Assembly (NCBI RefSeq): GCF_026427355.1
Contig: NZ_CP102665.1
Span: forward strand, 953,993 to 1,017,992
DNA: 64,000 nt
Direction of reading: 5' to 3'
Source of the DNA: Sphingobium sp. JS3065
Lineage (GTDB): Bacteria; Pseudomonadota; Alphaproteobacteria; Sphingomonadales; Sphingomonadaceae
Shown here: in pieces, positions 46,643-55,420 of the stretch
How positions within the stretch are numbered: the stretch's first letter is position 1
Layout of the letters: each line of letters starts with the position of its first letter
Program-made: the position numbers and the translations under genes
Notes under the pieces: model-generated
What the model was told of the DNA's origin: nothing
The model's database searches: none
Seen by the model: the letters and a program-made list of their open reading frames with translations, nothing else

Positions 46643-47110
46643 ATGGGCAAGATCAATTTCCTGCACCATGTCGGAATGTCGGTGCCGTCGCTGGACGAGG
46701 CCCGCCGATTCTATATCGATCTGCTGGGATTTACAGAGCTTGGCTCAGGGGAGTTCGCTTCCGACGATGATATTGACCGGATCATGGCGCTGCATGACGC
46801 CGCTGCCAAGGTGGCCTTTCTGAACTTCGGCGATTTCAAAATCGAGATGTTCGAGTTCGCCGCTCCCGCGCAGCAGCGCGACGACAGCGGCCAGCCGGTC
46901 AATATTCACGGTTACACCCATCTCTGCCTGGACGTGACGGACGTGCGTGCGCTCCACGCGCGGTTGAAGGCGGCGGGGATGCGGTTCCACAGCGACCCGG
47001 TGGACAAGGCGGGCGTCCGCACTGTGTATGGCCGTGATCCTTTCGGAAACGCGATTGAACTGCAGGAGATCGTCGAGTTCGATCCCACCGCAGCAGGCGC
47101 GGAATTTTAA
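46643..47110 (+). CDS. VOC-fold (glyoxalase/bleomycin-resistance) protein
   Basis: 155 residues with the paired beta-alpha-beta modules of the VOC superfamily: LHHVGMSVPSLDEARRFYIDLLGF, HGYTHLCLDVTDV and RDPFGNAIELQEIV. The metal-ligand pattern His near the start, His in YTHL and Glu in IELQE is retained. VOC enzymes include epimerases and lyases; this is too short for an extradiol ring-cleaving dioxygenase. It is 21 bases before the amidohydrolase and shares its orientation. Confidence 0.85.
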   Translation: MGKINFLHHVGMSVPSLDEARRFYIDLLGFTELGSGEFASDDDIDRIMALHDAAAKVAFLNFGDFKIEMFEFAAPAQQRDDSGQPVNIHGYTHLCLDVTDVRALHARLKAAGMRFHSDPVDKAGVRTVYGRDPFGNAIELQEIVEFDPTAAGAEF

Positions 47111-47131
47111 GAAATTGATGGAGGTAGGACG

Positions 47132-48370
47132 ATGACAGACGTCCAGCGTACACTCGTTCGTGGCGGCCATGTCTGGAATGGCCGTGACGATCATCGGGCT
47201 GAACAGGATGTGCTGATCGAAGGCGATCGGATTGCGGAGATCGCGCCGCGCGGCCAGCTGGCCGTCGACGGCGCGCAGGAAATCGACGCCAGTGGTGCGA
47301 CGCTGATCCCCGGCCTGGTTGATGCGCACGGGCATTTGAGCTTCCCGTTCACTACCTATGCGACCGAGATCGAGGATACCCCGCCCGAGGAATCGATCCT
47401 GATCACGCTGCACAATGCGCGCAGGATGCTGGATGCGGGCTTTACGGGCGTGGTTGGTGCTGGATCGCCCCGTCTCCGCACCGAAGTGGTGATCCGCAAC
47501 GAGATTGACGCTGGCGGGATTCCCGGCCCGCGGCTGATGGCATCGACGCCGACGCTGACCGCCACCGGCGGCCTGAACGACACCCGCCAGATGCATCAGG
47601 TGCGCGCTGCCGCCGCCTTGATCGTGGACGGCGCGGAGGAGGTGCGCAAGGCGGTACGTCTGGGCTACCGCGAGGGTGTTGACGTCGTGAAGATCAACAT
47701 TTCCGGCGATGACTTTTTCCCCCGTCCCCATGGCCGCGTGACGACGCTGACGGAGGAAGAAGTGCGCATGGCGTGCGACACCGCCAAGGAGCTCGGCCTC
47801 AAGGTCGCGGCGCATGCGCGCTCGGCGGAATCGGTGAAGCGCGCCGTCCGCTGCGGTGTCGACATCATCCACCATGCCGACTTCTGCGACGAGGAAGCGC
47901 TCGACATGCTGGAGGAGGCGAAGGACCGTCTGTTCGTCACCCCGACGACGGGGCTTTATCATGGTCTCATTCACCTGAGCGGCTTTCCCGAGCCGCTGCT
48001 GGAGCGCATGATCGTGCGGGAAGCGATGGACCAGAATATCGCGACCCACAGCGAATTGCGCAAACGCGGGCTGCGTCAGCTGATCGGCGGCGATTATGGC
48101 ATCGCTTTCATGCCCAACGGCACGAACGCCAATGATATCGCGCATTTCGTGACCTATCTTGGCTGCTCCCCGGTCGAAGCGCTGCGGGCGGCCACGTTCA
48201 ACGGCGGGCAGGCCATGGGTCTGGGCGCGGGTGAAATTCGCAAGGGCGCGCTGGCTGACCTGCTGCTGGTTGACGGCGACCCTACGACCGATGCCGCGCT
48301 GGTGGCGAAGCAGGCGAAGCTGCGCATGATCATGAAGGGCGGCCAGATGCACAAGAAGCCGCAGGCATAG
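47132..48370 (+). CDS. Metal-dependent amidohydrolase
   Basis: 412 residues. The barrel's metal site is seen in VDAHGHLSF, the carbamylatable lysine in VVKINISG, AAHARS, IIHHADF and the catalytic aspartate in GGDYG. Members hydrolyse C-N bonds, lactones and cyclic diketones. GGAGG precedes the start. It and the VOC protein make an operon next to the esterase remnant, which suggests a hydrolytic step late in the pathway. The substrate is not fixed. Confidence 0.9.
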   Translation: MTDVQRTLVRGGHVWNGRDDHRAEQDVLIEGDRIAEIAPRGQLAVDGAQEIDASGATLIPGLVDAHGHLSFPFTTYATEIEDTPPEESILITLHNARRMLDAGFTGVVGAGSPRLRTEVVIRNEIDAGGIPGPRLMASTPTLTATGGLNDTRQMHQVRAAAALIVDGAEEVRKAVRLGYREGVDVVKINISGDDFFPRPHGRVTTLTEEEVRMACDTAKELGLKVAAHARSAESVKRAVRCGVDIIHHADFCDEEALDMLEEAKDRLFVTPTTGLYHGLIHLSGFPEPLLERMIVREAMDQNIATHSELRKRGLRQLIGGDYGIAFMPNGTNANDIAHFVTYLGCSPVEALRAATFNGGQAMGLGAGEIRKGALADLLLVDGDPTTDAALVAKQAKLRMIMKGGQMHKKPQA

Positions 48371-48573
48371 CAGGGTGGTTGCCCATGGCGGCATGGATGC
48401 CGACGCGGGTGATGGATCATGCAGCGCGGATAGAGGCGCATGATGATGGCATGAAATGGGGCGTAGTCGGATGGCTGCGCCCCGTTCGCCTGATAATGTT
48501 CAGAAACGGGTGCCACCGCTCATTGCTTTGGCAAGGCGCGAAGTGGTCGTTCGCAGGATCAGGAGAGAGCAGC

Positions 48574-49423
48574 TTGTTCAGCCGGAAAATGCCTATTCGC
48601 GACCTGGTTCGACCTGGCCTGATCTTGTCGATGGCGGTGACGTCAGCGCTGGCGCAGGCCGCGACGGCTCCCACCGCTCGCATCGACAGCGGCGTTGTGG
48701 AAGGTATGCGGGACGGCGATGTCTCCGCCTTTCTGGGCGTTTCCTTTGCGGCAGATACCAGCGGCGCCAACCGCCGGCGCGCGCCGCAGCCCGTGAAGCC
48801 ATGGAAGCAGGTCCGCAAGGCCGCCGCCTATGACGACAACTGTCCGCAGGTGCCCGGTTCCGCGCTGCCCGCGGCAAGACCCTGGACAGATGAATATAAG
48901 GCTCCCGGCCCGGCTAGCGAGAAATCGCGTTAAAACAAAGGAATAGAGCGGTCGACCTGATTCAATCAGATCGAAAACCGCTCTAGTCGGCCGGTTCCGC
49001 CTCGGTTCATGCGCTGCTAGCATCGCCGCCCGCTCAAGGCCTGTTCATCCGCGCGCTCGCGCAGAGTGGATCGGGCATGGGCCTGGCCGTTCGCGAGCAA
49101 CCGGCCGCCGAGGCGATCGGCACGCAACTCCAGCACATCGCAGGCGCCGCATCGCTCGCGCAGATGCGCGCTGTCGATGGAAGCCCTTCTCACGGCATCC
49201 TTGAATCCGGCCTTGCGGCGGCATGGCTTGCCCTTTTCGCCCATCCGTGAAGCAAAAATCCTGCCGGATCCTCGCGCAGGCGCGCGCAACATCCCCATAT
49301 TGACGGGTTACACCTCTGATGAGAGCAGCTCGTCGGCGGACCGGAATATGGACACGCCGACGGGCTGGCCGCTTTGCTGGACCGCCGCTTCGGCGCGGAA
49401 GCCCCAACATTCGCCCGCTTTTA
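48574..49423 (+). pseudogene. Type B carboxylesterase, 5' part (decayed)
   Basis: TTG at 48574 (AGGAG nine bases upstream) starts a signal peptide and a carboxylesterase N-terminus: ARIDSGVVEGMRDGDVSAFLGVSFA. The frame stops at 48933. Later parts of the same family follow in shifted frames: GLFIRALAQSGSGMGL (from 49038), ASLNPALRRHGLPF and IPILTGYTSDE, then AALLDRRFGAEAPTFARF up to 49420. The GESAG nucleophile region is deleted. IS630 begins at the end of this remnant. The gene's C-terminus reappears at 57682. Confidence 0.8.
48944..48985. repeat. 42-base TA-flanked palindromic repeat
   Basis: TAGAGCGG at 48944 and CCGCTCTA at 48985 bound a nearly perfect palindrome (TCGACCTGATT and AATCAGATCGA inside). 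It sits within the deleted middle of the carboxylesterase. The outer bases resemble the ends of the IS630 copy 440 bases away (TAGAGCG followed by TTTTCGA). Probably a miniature mobile palindrome or two abutting IS630-type ends. Confidence 0.7.
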
Positions 49424-50467
49424 GAGCGTTTTTCGACCGTCCTGAATCGATGAAGGGTTCCCTTCGATCGCAATTTCTGATTCAAAATCCTTGCTGGTGA
49501 AGGAGGCCGGCATGGATGACTCTTTCGATGGATTTGCGCTCTCGTCTCTTGGTGGCAGTAGATGGCGGGCAGAGTTGTCGTGCTGCCGCAGCCCGGTTTG
49601 GCGTTGCGCCGTCAACGGCCATCCGCTGGCGGACGCAACAGCTAGAGACGGGTAACTTTGCTCCCAAGCCGCAAGGCGGAGACATGCGCTCACGCCGGGT
49701 TGAAGAGCGTGCAGCGGACATCCTGGCCATTTGGGAGGGGCGCAAGGACCTCACGCTTGAGGAGCTGCGCCTGGCACTGGCCGAAAAGGGTCTGATCGTG
49801 TCCGTTGCCGGGTTGCATCGCTTTTTCGTGCGCCGCAGCCTGACGCGGAAAAAAAGACAGGCCATGCAATCGAGCAGGACCGGCCCGACATCCTGAAGCA
49901 GCGTCAGGACTGGTTCGACTGCCAACTCGATCTGGCGCCGGAGCGCTTGGTCTTCATCGACGAGACGTGGACTGTGACGAACATGAACCGCAGCCACGGT
50001 CGTTGCCCGAGAGGCGAACGGCTGCGGATGGGCTTCCCGTACGGGCATCGAAAAACCACAACGCTGGTGGCGGGATTGCGTATGACGGGCATGGTCGCAC
50101 CGATGGTGCTCGACGGCCCGATCAATGGCGACTGGTTCGAAGCCTATGTCGCCCATGTGCTCGTGCCTGAACTTCAGCCCGGCGACATTGTGATCATGGA
50201 CAACCTGTCGAGCCACAAGCGCGAAGCCATACGTAAAAGGATCGAGGCTGCGGGCGCAACGCTGCGCTTCCTGCCGCCCTACAGTCCCGACTTCAACCCG
50301 ATCGAGAAAGCGTTCTCCCGCCTCAAGGCCATGCTTCGGAAAGCTGGCGAGCGCACCGTCAGCGGTCTTTGGAGCTTGATCGGCAAACTTGTCGATATCT
50401 TCCAGCCCGACGAATGCGACAACTACTTCAAGTCCTGTGGATATGAACCAGAATGATCGGAAAACGC
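49424..50467 (+). mobile_element. IS630-family insertion sequence
   Basis: The element is flanked by TA dinucleotides (49422-49423 and 50468-50469), the target duplication of IS630/mariner elements. Its ends are imperfect inverted repeats: GAGCGTTTTTCGACCGTCCTG on the left versus CGTTTTCCGATCATTCTGG on the opposite strand at the right. It contains one transposase gene in two frames and inserted at the edge of the carboxylesterase remnant. Confidence 0.88.
49516..50456 (+). CDS. IS630 transposase, two frames joined by -1 frameshift
   Basis: The first frame (49516-49896) encodes the helix-turn-helix part (QSCRAAAARFGVAPSTAIRW) and the second (ending 50456) the DDE catalytic part: FIDETW, IMDNLSSHK and NPIEKAFSRLK. 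The two frames overlap at a run of seven A residues near 49850; reading -1 there gives continuous homology (KKTGHAIEQDRPDILKQ). This matches the programmed or slippage frameshift used by many IS630 elements, so the transposase may be active. Confidence 0.85.
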
Positions 50468-50547
50468 TAAAAGGAGGATGAAGGCTATAATTTTGGCGGC
50501 GTCTTTCCGCCCCTGTCGACATTGCCTATCCTCATGGGACGAGAAAT

Positions 50548-51546
50548 ATGGGGCGCAGTGTGAAGTCGATATTCGTTCGTGCGGGATATCTGCTTAGAGC
50601 TCGCGTCGATTGCGTGACGCAGATATCCAGCGAGAGCCTGTCCTCTGTCAGCCGCCTTACACTCGCTGACGACAGGTCCGCCATCGCCAAAATCGGCCCG
50701 CTGGCGGCCGGAAAGGCGCATATGCTCGAGGCGATGCGGGGGAGGGGCGTACCGACGCCGGCCATCCTTGGCGTGGAGGGCGAATTGCTGATCCTGGAGG
50801 ATTTGCCCGCCACGGGACGCCTGGCATGAGCGTGGGCACATCTCGCTGAAATTCTCGATGATCTGCATGCGCCATCGGGCAACATTTATGGCTGGGACGG
50901 CGATTACGCCTTCGGGAATGTCCACATCCCCAATGCGCGAAATAGCAGTTGGGTCGAATTTTGGGCTGAAAACCGGCTGCGCTGCCATATTTCCCATATC
51001 GACCGGCATTTGGCAGACCGCATCGAGCTACTGGCGGACCGGCTCGGAGAACTGCTCCCTGTTCATCCATCGGCCGCCCTGCTGCACGGCGATCTCTGGG
51101 GTGGCAATATCCTCATCAATGGGGACCATGTTTCCGGCCTGATTGACCCTGCGGCCTATTATGGCCATCGCGAGGTCGATCTGGCGATGCTCAGCCTGTT
51201 CGACAATCCGCCTATCGCCTTTTACGAAGCCTGTGGATTGGATGATGGGTGGCGTGAGCGTCAGCCCATTTACCGGCTCTGGCCGCTGCTTGTTCATGCG
51301 CGGCTGTTTGGAGGCGCCTATGTGCAACAGGCAGGAATTTGCCTGGATGACTCGGCTTCTGATCGCCGGGTAAGTCTATGCGTTCCAAAATCCGCTCTTG
51401 CGTCCATGGCGAAGCCTCAGGTCAGCGACGTAAGCTTCATGATCGAGATGATGGCCGAAGCTTTCAATTCGCCTGGCGAGATATTCGCAGGTTTGCAGAT
51501 GCCGGGCCGTATGGCCGTAACGCTTGTACTTGCCAGCCCCGAGTGA
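50548..51546 (+). pseudogene. Fructosamine kinase family gene with in-frame TGA
   Basis: The frame has one stop, TGA at 50827-50829. Before it: RSAIAKIGPLAAGKAHMLEAM and LLILEDLPATGRL; after it in the same frame: WAHLAEILDDLHA, YGWDGDYAFGNV, LLHGDLWGGNIL and LIDPAAYYGHREVDLAML, the kinase catalytic and metal motifs. Fructosamine kinases phosphorylate glycated amines so that the sugar falls off. Homology fades near 51350; the last 60 codons run antisense into the DUF6880 gene. Apart from the stop the gene looks intact, so decay is recent, or the TGA is a sequencing error. Confidence 0.8.
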
Positions 51547-52809
51547 ATAATCAATCATCGCACGCAGCATCAGCGTTGCCGCCAGCGGATGGCGCTGCTC
51601 CAGCGTTTCCGCGCCGGGGGTCAGCAGCCAGTAATGATTCCCGTCCAGTTCATCATGTCGTGCCAGAACCAGATCAGCCGCCCGGTCATGCGCTGGCCAA
51701 TCGATCAGGAATGACAGAGCCTGGCCAAAGCGGGGATATTGGGCAACATGCGCCAATGCACGCGTCTCGGCCTCGACATCGTCGAAATCCGGCAGGCGTT
51801 TGATGAAGGCCCGGAGATATTCCGCATTCAGAGCCTGCTCGAAGATGTCCCAGCGCGCGCTCTGGGCATCCCCAACCAGACCCAATGCATCCAAGGCATC
51901 GATCCTCACCCTTTGCCAGTCCGGCCAGTAACCGCCAGCCTGGAATTTGGCTTCGGCACGTTTCAACGCCGCCATCGCCTCGTCGGGGCGGTCAGCGGTC
52001 AGCAGTCGCTCCGCGATGGAGGCGGCCGTTGCCGGATTGGCGCATTCTTCTTCGGAGAAGCGCGCGACATAGCCATCGACGTCCCCCAACGCATCAGCAA
52101 TCTGCGTCAAGGCGCTCTGGACAAGGCGGGCAGGGCGTTGCGTCTCATAATCCTGTTGGTAGATCGGGCCGCGCGTGCTGATCCCGATCACTCGGCGTTC
52201 GTCAGCGGCCGACTTGCGTGGGGAAGAAGCAGCCAACGCCTCGAACTTCGCCTTGAGGATGAGCAATCCGTCCTGGCCCAGTGCTTTCGCCATCAATGCG
52301 ATAAACCCGTCGAACTGACCATAATCATTGGCGCAGACAGAGTCGAACACGCGGGCGGCCAGCCTGGCCGGATCATGCTGCGTCTGCGCGGCTACCGTCC
52401 CGAGATCCTCGCGCGCCAGTTCCATGACGCCGCCGATCATTCCATTGCTGTCGTCACACCGTTCATAGACCGAGGGTGCCAGTTCCAGCATGCGCCAGAG
52501 CAGATCGAAGGCTTCGCTCGGCTGCGTCGGCAGGACATAGGACATGATCGCCGTCCGCTGCATGTCGAGATCGCGACCGAAGGCCGCCATCTTCTGCCAA
52601 TCGACGAACGATCTGGATTTGGCGATGGAGGCAAGGCGTTTGCGGATTTCTGCGGCGGCATCGCCACCGCTCACACGACTGGCCAGTTCGAGCCGAAGCT
52701 GATGCTTCATGACCGCGTCGCCCTGCGCCAGTTCGAGCAACAGTTCCGCCAGGCGTTCGGCGCCCAAAGCCGCGAGGTTTTTGACGTTCAGGGTCTTTTC
52801 GGAAGCCAT
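51376..52809 (-). CDS. DUF6880 family protein
   Basis: 477 residues, mostly alpha-helical with repeats. Conserved family blocks visible are NLAALGAERLAELLLELA, DLLWRMLELAPSVYER and, at the end, RYGHTARHLQTCEYLARRI and DHEAYVADLRLRHGRKSGFW. No catalytic motif or membrane segment is evident. The family is common in alphaproteobacteria and of unknown function; SWIM-zinc-finger-linked or scaffold roles have been guessed. The gene is convergent with the fructosamine kinase frame and overlaps it. Confidence 0.75.
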   Translation of the reverse strand: MASEKTLNVKNLAALGAERLAELLLELAQGDAVMKHQLRLELASRVSGGDAAAEIRKRLASIAKSRSFVDWQKMAAFGRDLDMQRTAIMSYVLPTQPSEAFDLLWRMLELAPSVYERCDDSNGMIGGVMELAREDLGTVAAQTQHDPARLAARVFDSVCANDYGQFDGFIALMAKALGQDGLLILKAKFEALAASSPRKSAADERRVIGISTRGPIYQQDYETQRPARLVQSALTQIADALGDVDGYVARFSEEECANPATAASIAERLLTADRPDEAMAALKRAEAKFQAGGYWPDWQRVRIDALDALGLVGDAQSARWDIFEQALNAEYLRAFIKRLPDFDDVEAETRALAHVAQYPRFGQALSFLIDWPAHDRAADLVLARHDELDGNHYWLLTPGAETLEQRHPLAATLMLRAMIDYSLGAGKYKRYGHTARHLQTCEYLARRIESFGHHLDHEAYVADLRLRHGRKSGFWNA

Positions 52810-52962
52810 GGTCCTTCATTGCGAGATATCGGACGCAACCGTCAAGCGCGCCGGGGCTGCGCCATAGCATGAGCAGCCTCGTTATGAAGTGCGGACATGG
52901 CCGAGGAACGCGATGGCCTTCGCGCTCAGGAGCCATACCGGCAATGCACGAAATAGTGGCCT

Positions 52963-53137
52963 TAGTTTGGCGAGGCGCGGCGAGATATGCATCAACTTGC
53001 CCAGCCGCTCCTCCGACAGCTCAGAGGCGGATTGCGCGAGGCTGTATGCCTCCTCGACAAAATGCGAGATGGAAGCAGCATACGGGGGCAGCGCGCTCGA
53101 AGTCGAGCGTCTTGGCGGGGGACAGAAGAGCAATCAT
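52963..53137 (-). pseudogene. yaaA: YaaA (peroxide stress protein) N-terminal remnant
   Basis: The ATG at 53137 opens MIALLSPAKTLDFERA, the diagnostic YaaA start. After one base-shift the sequence continues as LPPYAASISHFVEEA, SELSEERLGKLMHISPRLAKL, the next part of that family. The match ends near 52963, after about 55 of roughly 255 residues. Both a frameshift and loss of the C-terminus make it non-functional. YaaA lowers free iron and protects DNA during peroxide stress. Confidence 0.75.
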
Positions 53138-53290
53138 TGGTGCGGGCGGTAGCGATGGCGGTTGCTTGCGTCAAACCGATGCTTCCAGCCCCAACTGCAC
53201 TGCAATTTCGACCCGATCCGACCGAAAAACGGACCGGTACCATTTCAGCTATTGCCCAAAATCGCCGGTGAAATCGATCAATCCCAGCCC

Positions 53291-54811
53291 TCATGCTTGC
53301 TCCGCGACCAGCGCAGCGAGAAAATCAGCGAAGGGGATAATATCCCCCTGGGCGCTCGCCTGCTCCAGTGCCGCCATATAGTCCGCGCGTCGATCCACAG
53401 GGATGACGGTCCAGGGATAGCCGCCCGAAGCCAGCATCACATTCATGAGAAAACGACCCATGCGGCCATTCCCGTCGATATAGGGGTGGATGTAGACGAA
53501 GATGAAATGACCCAACACGGTGCGAACCGCAGGTTCGGCTTCTTCGCGCAGCAAGTCGAACAGCGCAGCCATGGCGTCGCGCGCAGAGTCCGCGCTCATC
53601 GGCACATGGCGGGAACCCCGGATAAAAACCGGCGCATTGCGATAGCCGGCGAGGTCTGCCGCGCGCGCAAGACCGGCAGCGACACTGGGCGCGAACAGGG
53701 CGCGATACCATCCAGGGTGATCCTCGTCGGCCACAGTTCCCGGATTTTTGCCCGCCAAAACTCGCTTGAGGCTTTGCTCTACCGCCTGAAATGCTTCCCA
53801 ATACCCGCGTGCGGCGAGCGCATCGCGATGCGCGCGGTCGGCTTCGACCGCATCGGGATTCCAGCCTCCACCCCGGACGCGTTCGATTAGCTCGCGGCTG
53901 ACCCGATAGCCTTCGATCGAAAGCGAATGATAGGCGTCGTTGACATAATTTTTCTCGACGCGCGCGATATAGGCCTTGATGTCATGTCGCCTTGGCGGCG
54001 CGGGAAAGGTCCGCAGCACGGGCTCACGCATCTCCTGCCACATCAGGCGAATCCGATTGGCGGCCGGCGACGGGTCTCTCGGTAAAGGAGTCACCAGACC
54101 CCGCGCGAATGGGTCGGTCTCTCGAACAACATAGCCAGCGGATTTCATGGTCGCGCCGATTTCGTCGGCGATCCGGTCGCGGCCTATGTTGCGGAATGCG
54201 CCGGCGAGTCGGCCCGCCACCACGGAATGCCCGCCTTCGAGCAGCCGTTCCAACAGCGCTGAGCCATCACGCTGGGTGGCAAGGGCCGTGCGCGCATCGG
54301 TTGGATAGTTGATGTAGAACTGCCCGGTGACGGCGACCAGCGCGGCTTCAATCCGGTAAAGGTGCAGGCCGTCGTCATTGGTTTCCCGGTCCTTTTCGGG
54401 CGGGAGTGCAAGATTGGTGTCGATCAACGATGTGTGGTGAATAAGCTGCGTCGGACGATTCCGGCCACCGGGTGCCCGGACCAGCAGTTGCGGCGGCACC
54501 GTGCGGTTGCCCGTTGCCAGCCGCAATGATTGATCGGGGGCGAGAATCCATTGATCCTCGAAGCGCTCGGTCAGATATTCTGCACAGAACCCCCAGAAGC
54601 TGGCGAACCAACCGGTACTTTCGCCTGTCGGCTCGTCCGGGCGGGAAGGGATATACCATCCGCGCATGACCTCCTTGAGGAAGCCGGCCGAGACGAGCCG
54701 TTCTCGATAGGTTCGGCTTATGTCGGCAGACTGGACGGCGATCCGACCTCGCGCTTGCAGGCGTTCCAAAACATCGAGGGCATCAGCCAATTTCTGCGCG
54801 GGGGTGGCCAT
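53291..54811 (-). CDS. Fic-domain protein with N-terminal AbiEi-like regulatory domain
   Basis: 506 residues. The Fic motif is HPYIDGNGRMGR (about residue 440), which binds a nucleotide and transfers AMP or a related group onto target hydroxyls. An upstream inhibitory motif SLSIEG fits the (S/T)xxxE(G/N) rule that blocks the active site, so the enzyme can self-restrain. Residues 1 to about 100 (LKEVMRGWYIPSRP) resemble AbiEi-like winged helix regulators that bind their own promoter. Three spaced repeats lie just upstream of the gene. The target is unknown. Confidence 0.88.
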   Translation of the reverse strand: MATPAQKLADALDVLERLQARGRIAVQSADISRTYRERLVSAGFLKEVMRGWYIPSRPDEPTGESTGWFASFWGFCAEYLTERFEDQWILAPDQSLRLATGNRTVPPQLLVRAPGGRNRPTQLIHHTSLIDTNLALPPEKDRETNDDGLHLYRIEAALVAVTGQFYINYPTDARTALATQRDGSALLERLLEGGHSVVAGRLAGAFRNIGRDRIADEIGATMKSAGYVVRETDPFARGLVTPLPRDPSPAANRIRLMWQEMREPVLRTFPAPPRRHDIKAYIARVEKNYVNDAYHSLSIEGYRVSRELIERVRGGGWNPDAVEADRAHRDALAARGYWEAFQAVEQSLKRVLAGKNPGTVADEDHPGWYRALFAPSVAAGLARAADLAGYRNAPVFIRGSRHVPMSADSARDAMAALFDLLREEAEPAVRTVLGHFIFVYIHPYIDGNGRMGRFLMNVMLASGGYPWTVIPVDRRADYMAALEQASAQGDIIPFADFLAALVAEQA

Positions 54812-54853
54812 GAATCGCTGGTATCATATTGCGCCTTTGAAGTCGCGCAACAT

Positions 54854-54910
54854 TTCGCTTTTAGCGATGTTCTATAAATCGCTTTTACTGTGGTACAAAA
54901 TATCGCTTTT
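54854..54910 (-). promoter_or_regulatory. Phased repeats and promoter of the Fic gene
   Basis: Three copies of (A/T)TCGCTTTT start at 54854, 54878 and 54902, exactly 24 bases apart; the first is followed by AGCGAT, making a hairpin-like inverted repeat. On the minus strand a -35 TTGTAC (54898-54893) and -10 TATAGA (54876-54871) with 16-base spacing lie between them, about 50 bases ahead of the Fic start. The layout indicates a repressor site overlapping a promoter. Confidence 0.6.
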
Positions 54911-55010
54911 GCTGAAGACGGACGAGGCACTGAGGGAGAAGCGAACCGGCTGGCAGATTTCTGCCAATTTTTCCAGACGCTAGCAGGAGCCATACGCTAC
55001 CCAAGGCTTA

Positions 55011-55353
55011 ATGCAGGCGTTGAAGATCTACCTGTCGTTGGCGCCGTGCGACATGCGCAAGGGGGTTTGACGGGCTGTCGGCGCAGGTCCGCAATATTCT
55101 TCAGCTTGATCCATTCTCGGGGAATGTCTTCCTGTTCCGCGGGAAAAGGGGCGACAGGTTGAAGGCCCTGGTATGGGACGGCTCAGGGCTATGCCTGTAT
55201 GCGAAGCGTCTCGAGCGCGGAAAGTTCGTGTGGCCCCGTGCTCATGAGGGTGCGCTCCGGCTGTCGGCCGCCCAACTTGCGATGCTCGTCGAAGGGCTGA
55301 ACTGGAAGCAGGCGATCGTCCACGACGAAGTCGTCACGCCGAGGCTCGCATAG
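55011..55353 (+). pseudogene. tnpB: IS66 accessory protein TnpB, frameshifted
   Basis: ATG at 55011 gives MQALKIYLSLAPCDMRKG; at a G-run (about 55058-55062) the frame meets a stop, while the next frame continues FDGLSAQVRNIL, FLFRGKRGDRLKALVWDG and FVWPRAHEG to a normal end. One extra G explains the break. TnpB is needed for IS66 transposition, so this copy is disabled unless slippage restores the frame. Confidence 0.82.
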
Positions 55354-55420
55354 CCAAAAAGATCAGGAAAACTGCCATTTTATGTAGGTTTTACCGTAGG
55401 CTTCGGCTATTATCTGCGGC

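Noticed and set aside
46643..47110. VOC protein as an extradiol ring-cleaving dioxygenase
   Set aside because: 155 residues is about half the usual length of extradiol dioxygenases and only one VOC module pair is present.
25579..48370. Whole region as a known oestrogen or testosterone degradation cluster
   Set aside because: Several gene types fit steroid degradation, but no ring-cleaving meta-cleavage dioxygenase, P450 or 3-alpha-hydroxysteroid gene set is visible, so the substrate is left open.
54854..54910. Repeats before the Fic gene as a CRISPR array
   Set aside because: Only three nine-base units with 15-base gaps; too short and few for CRISPR, and no cas genes are in the window.
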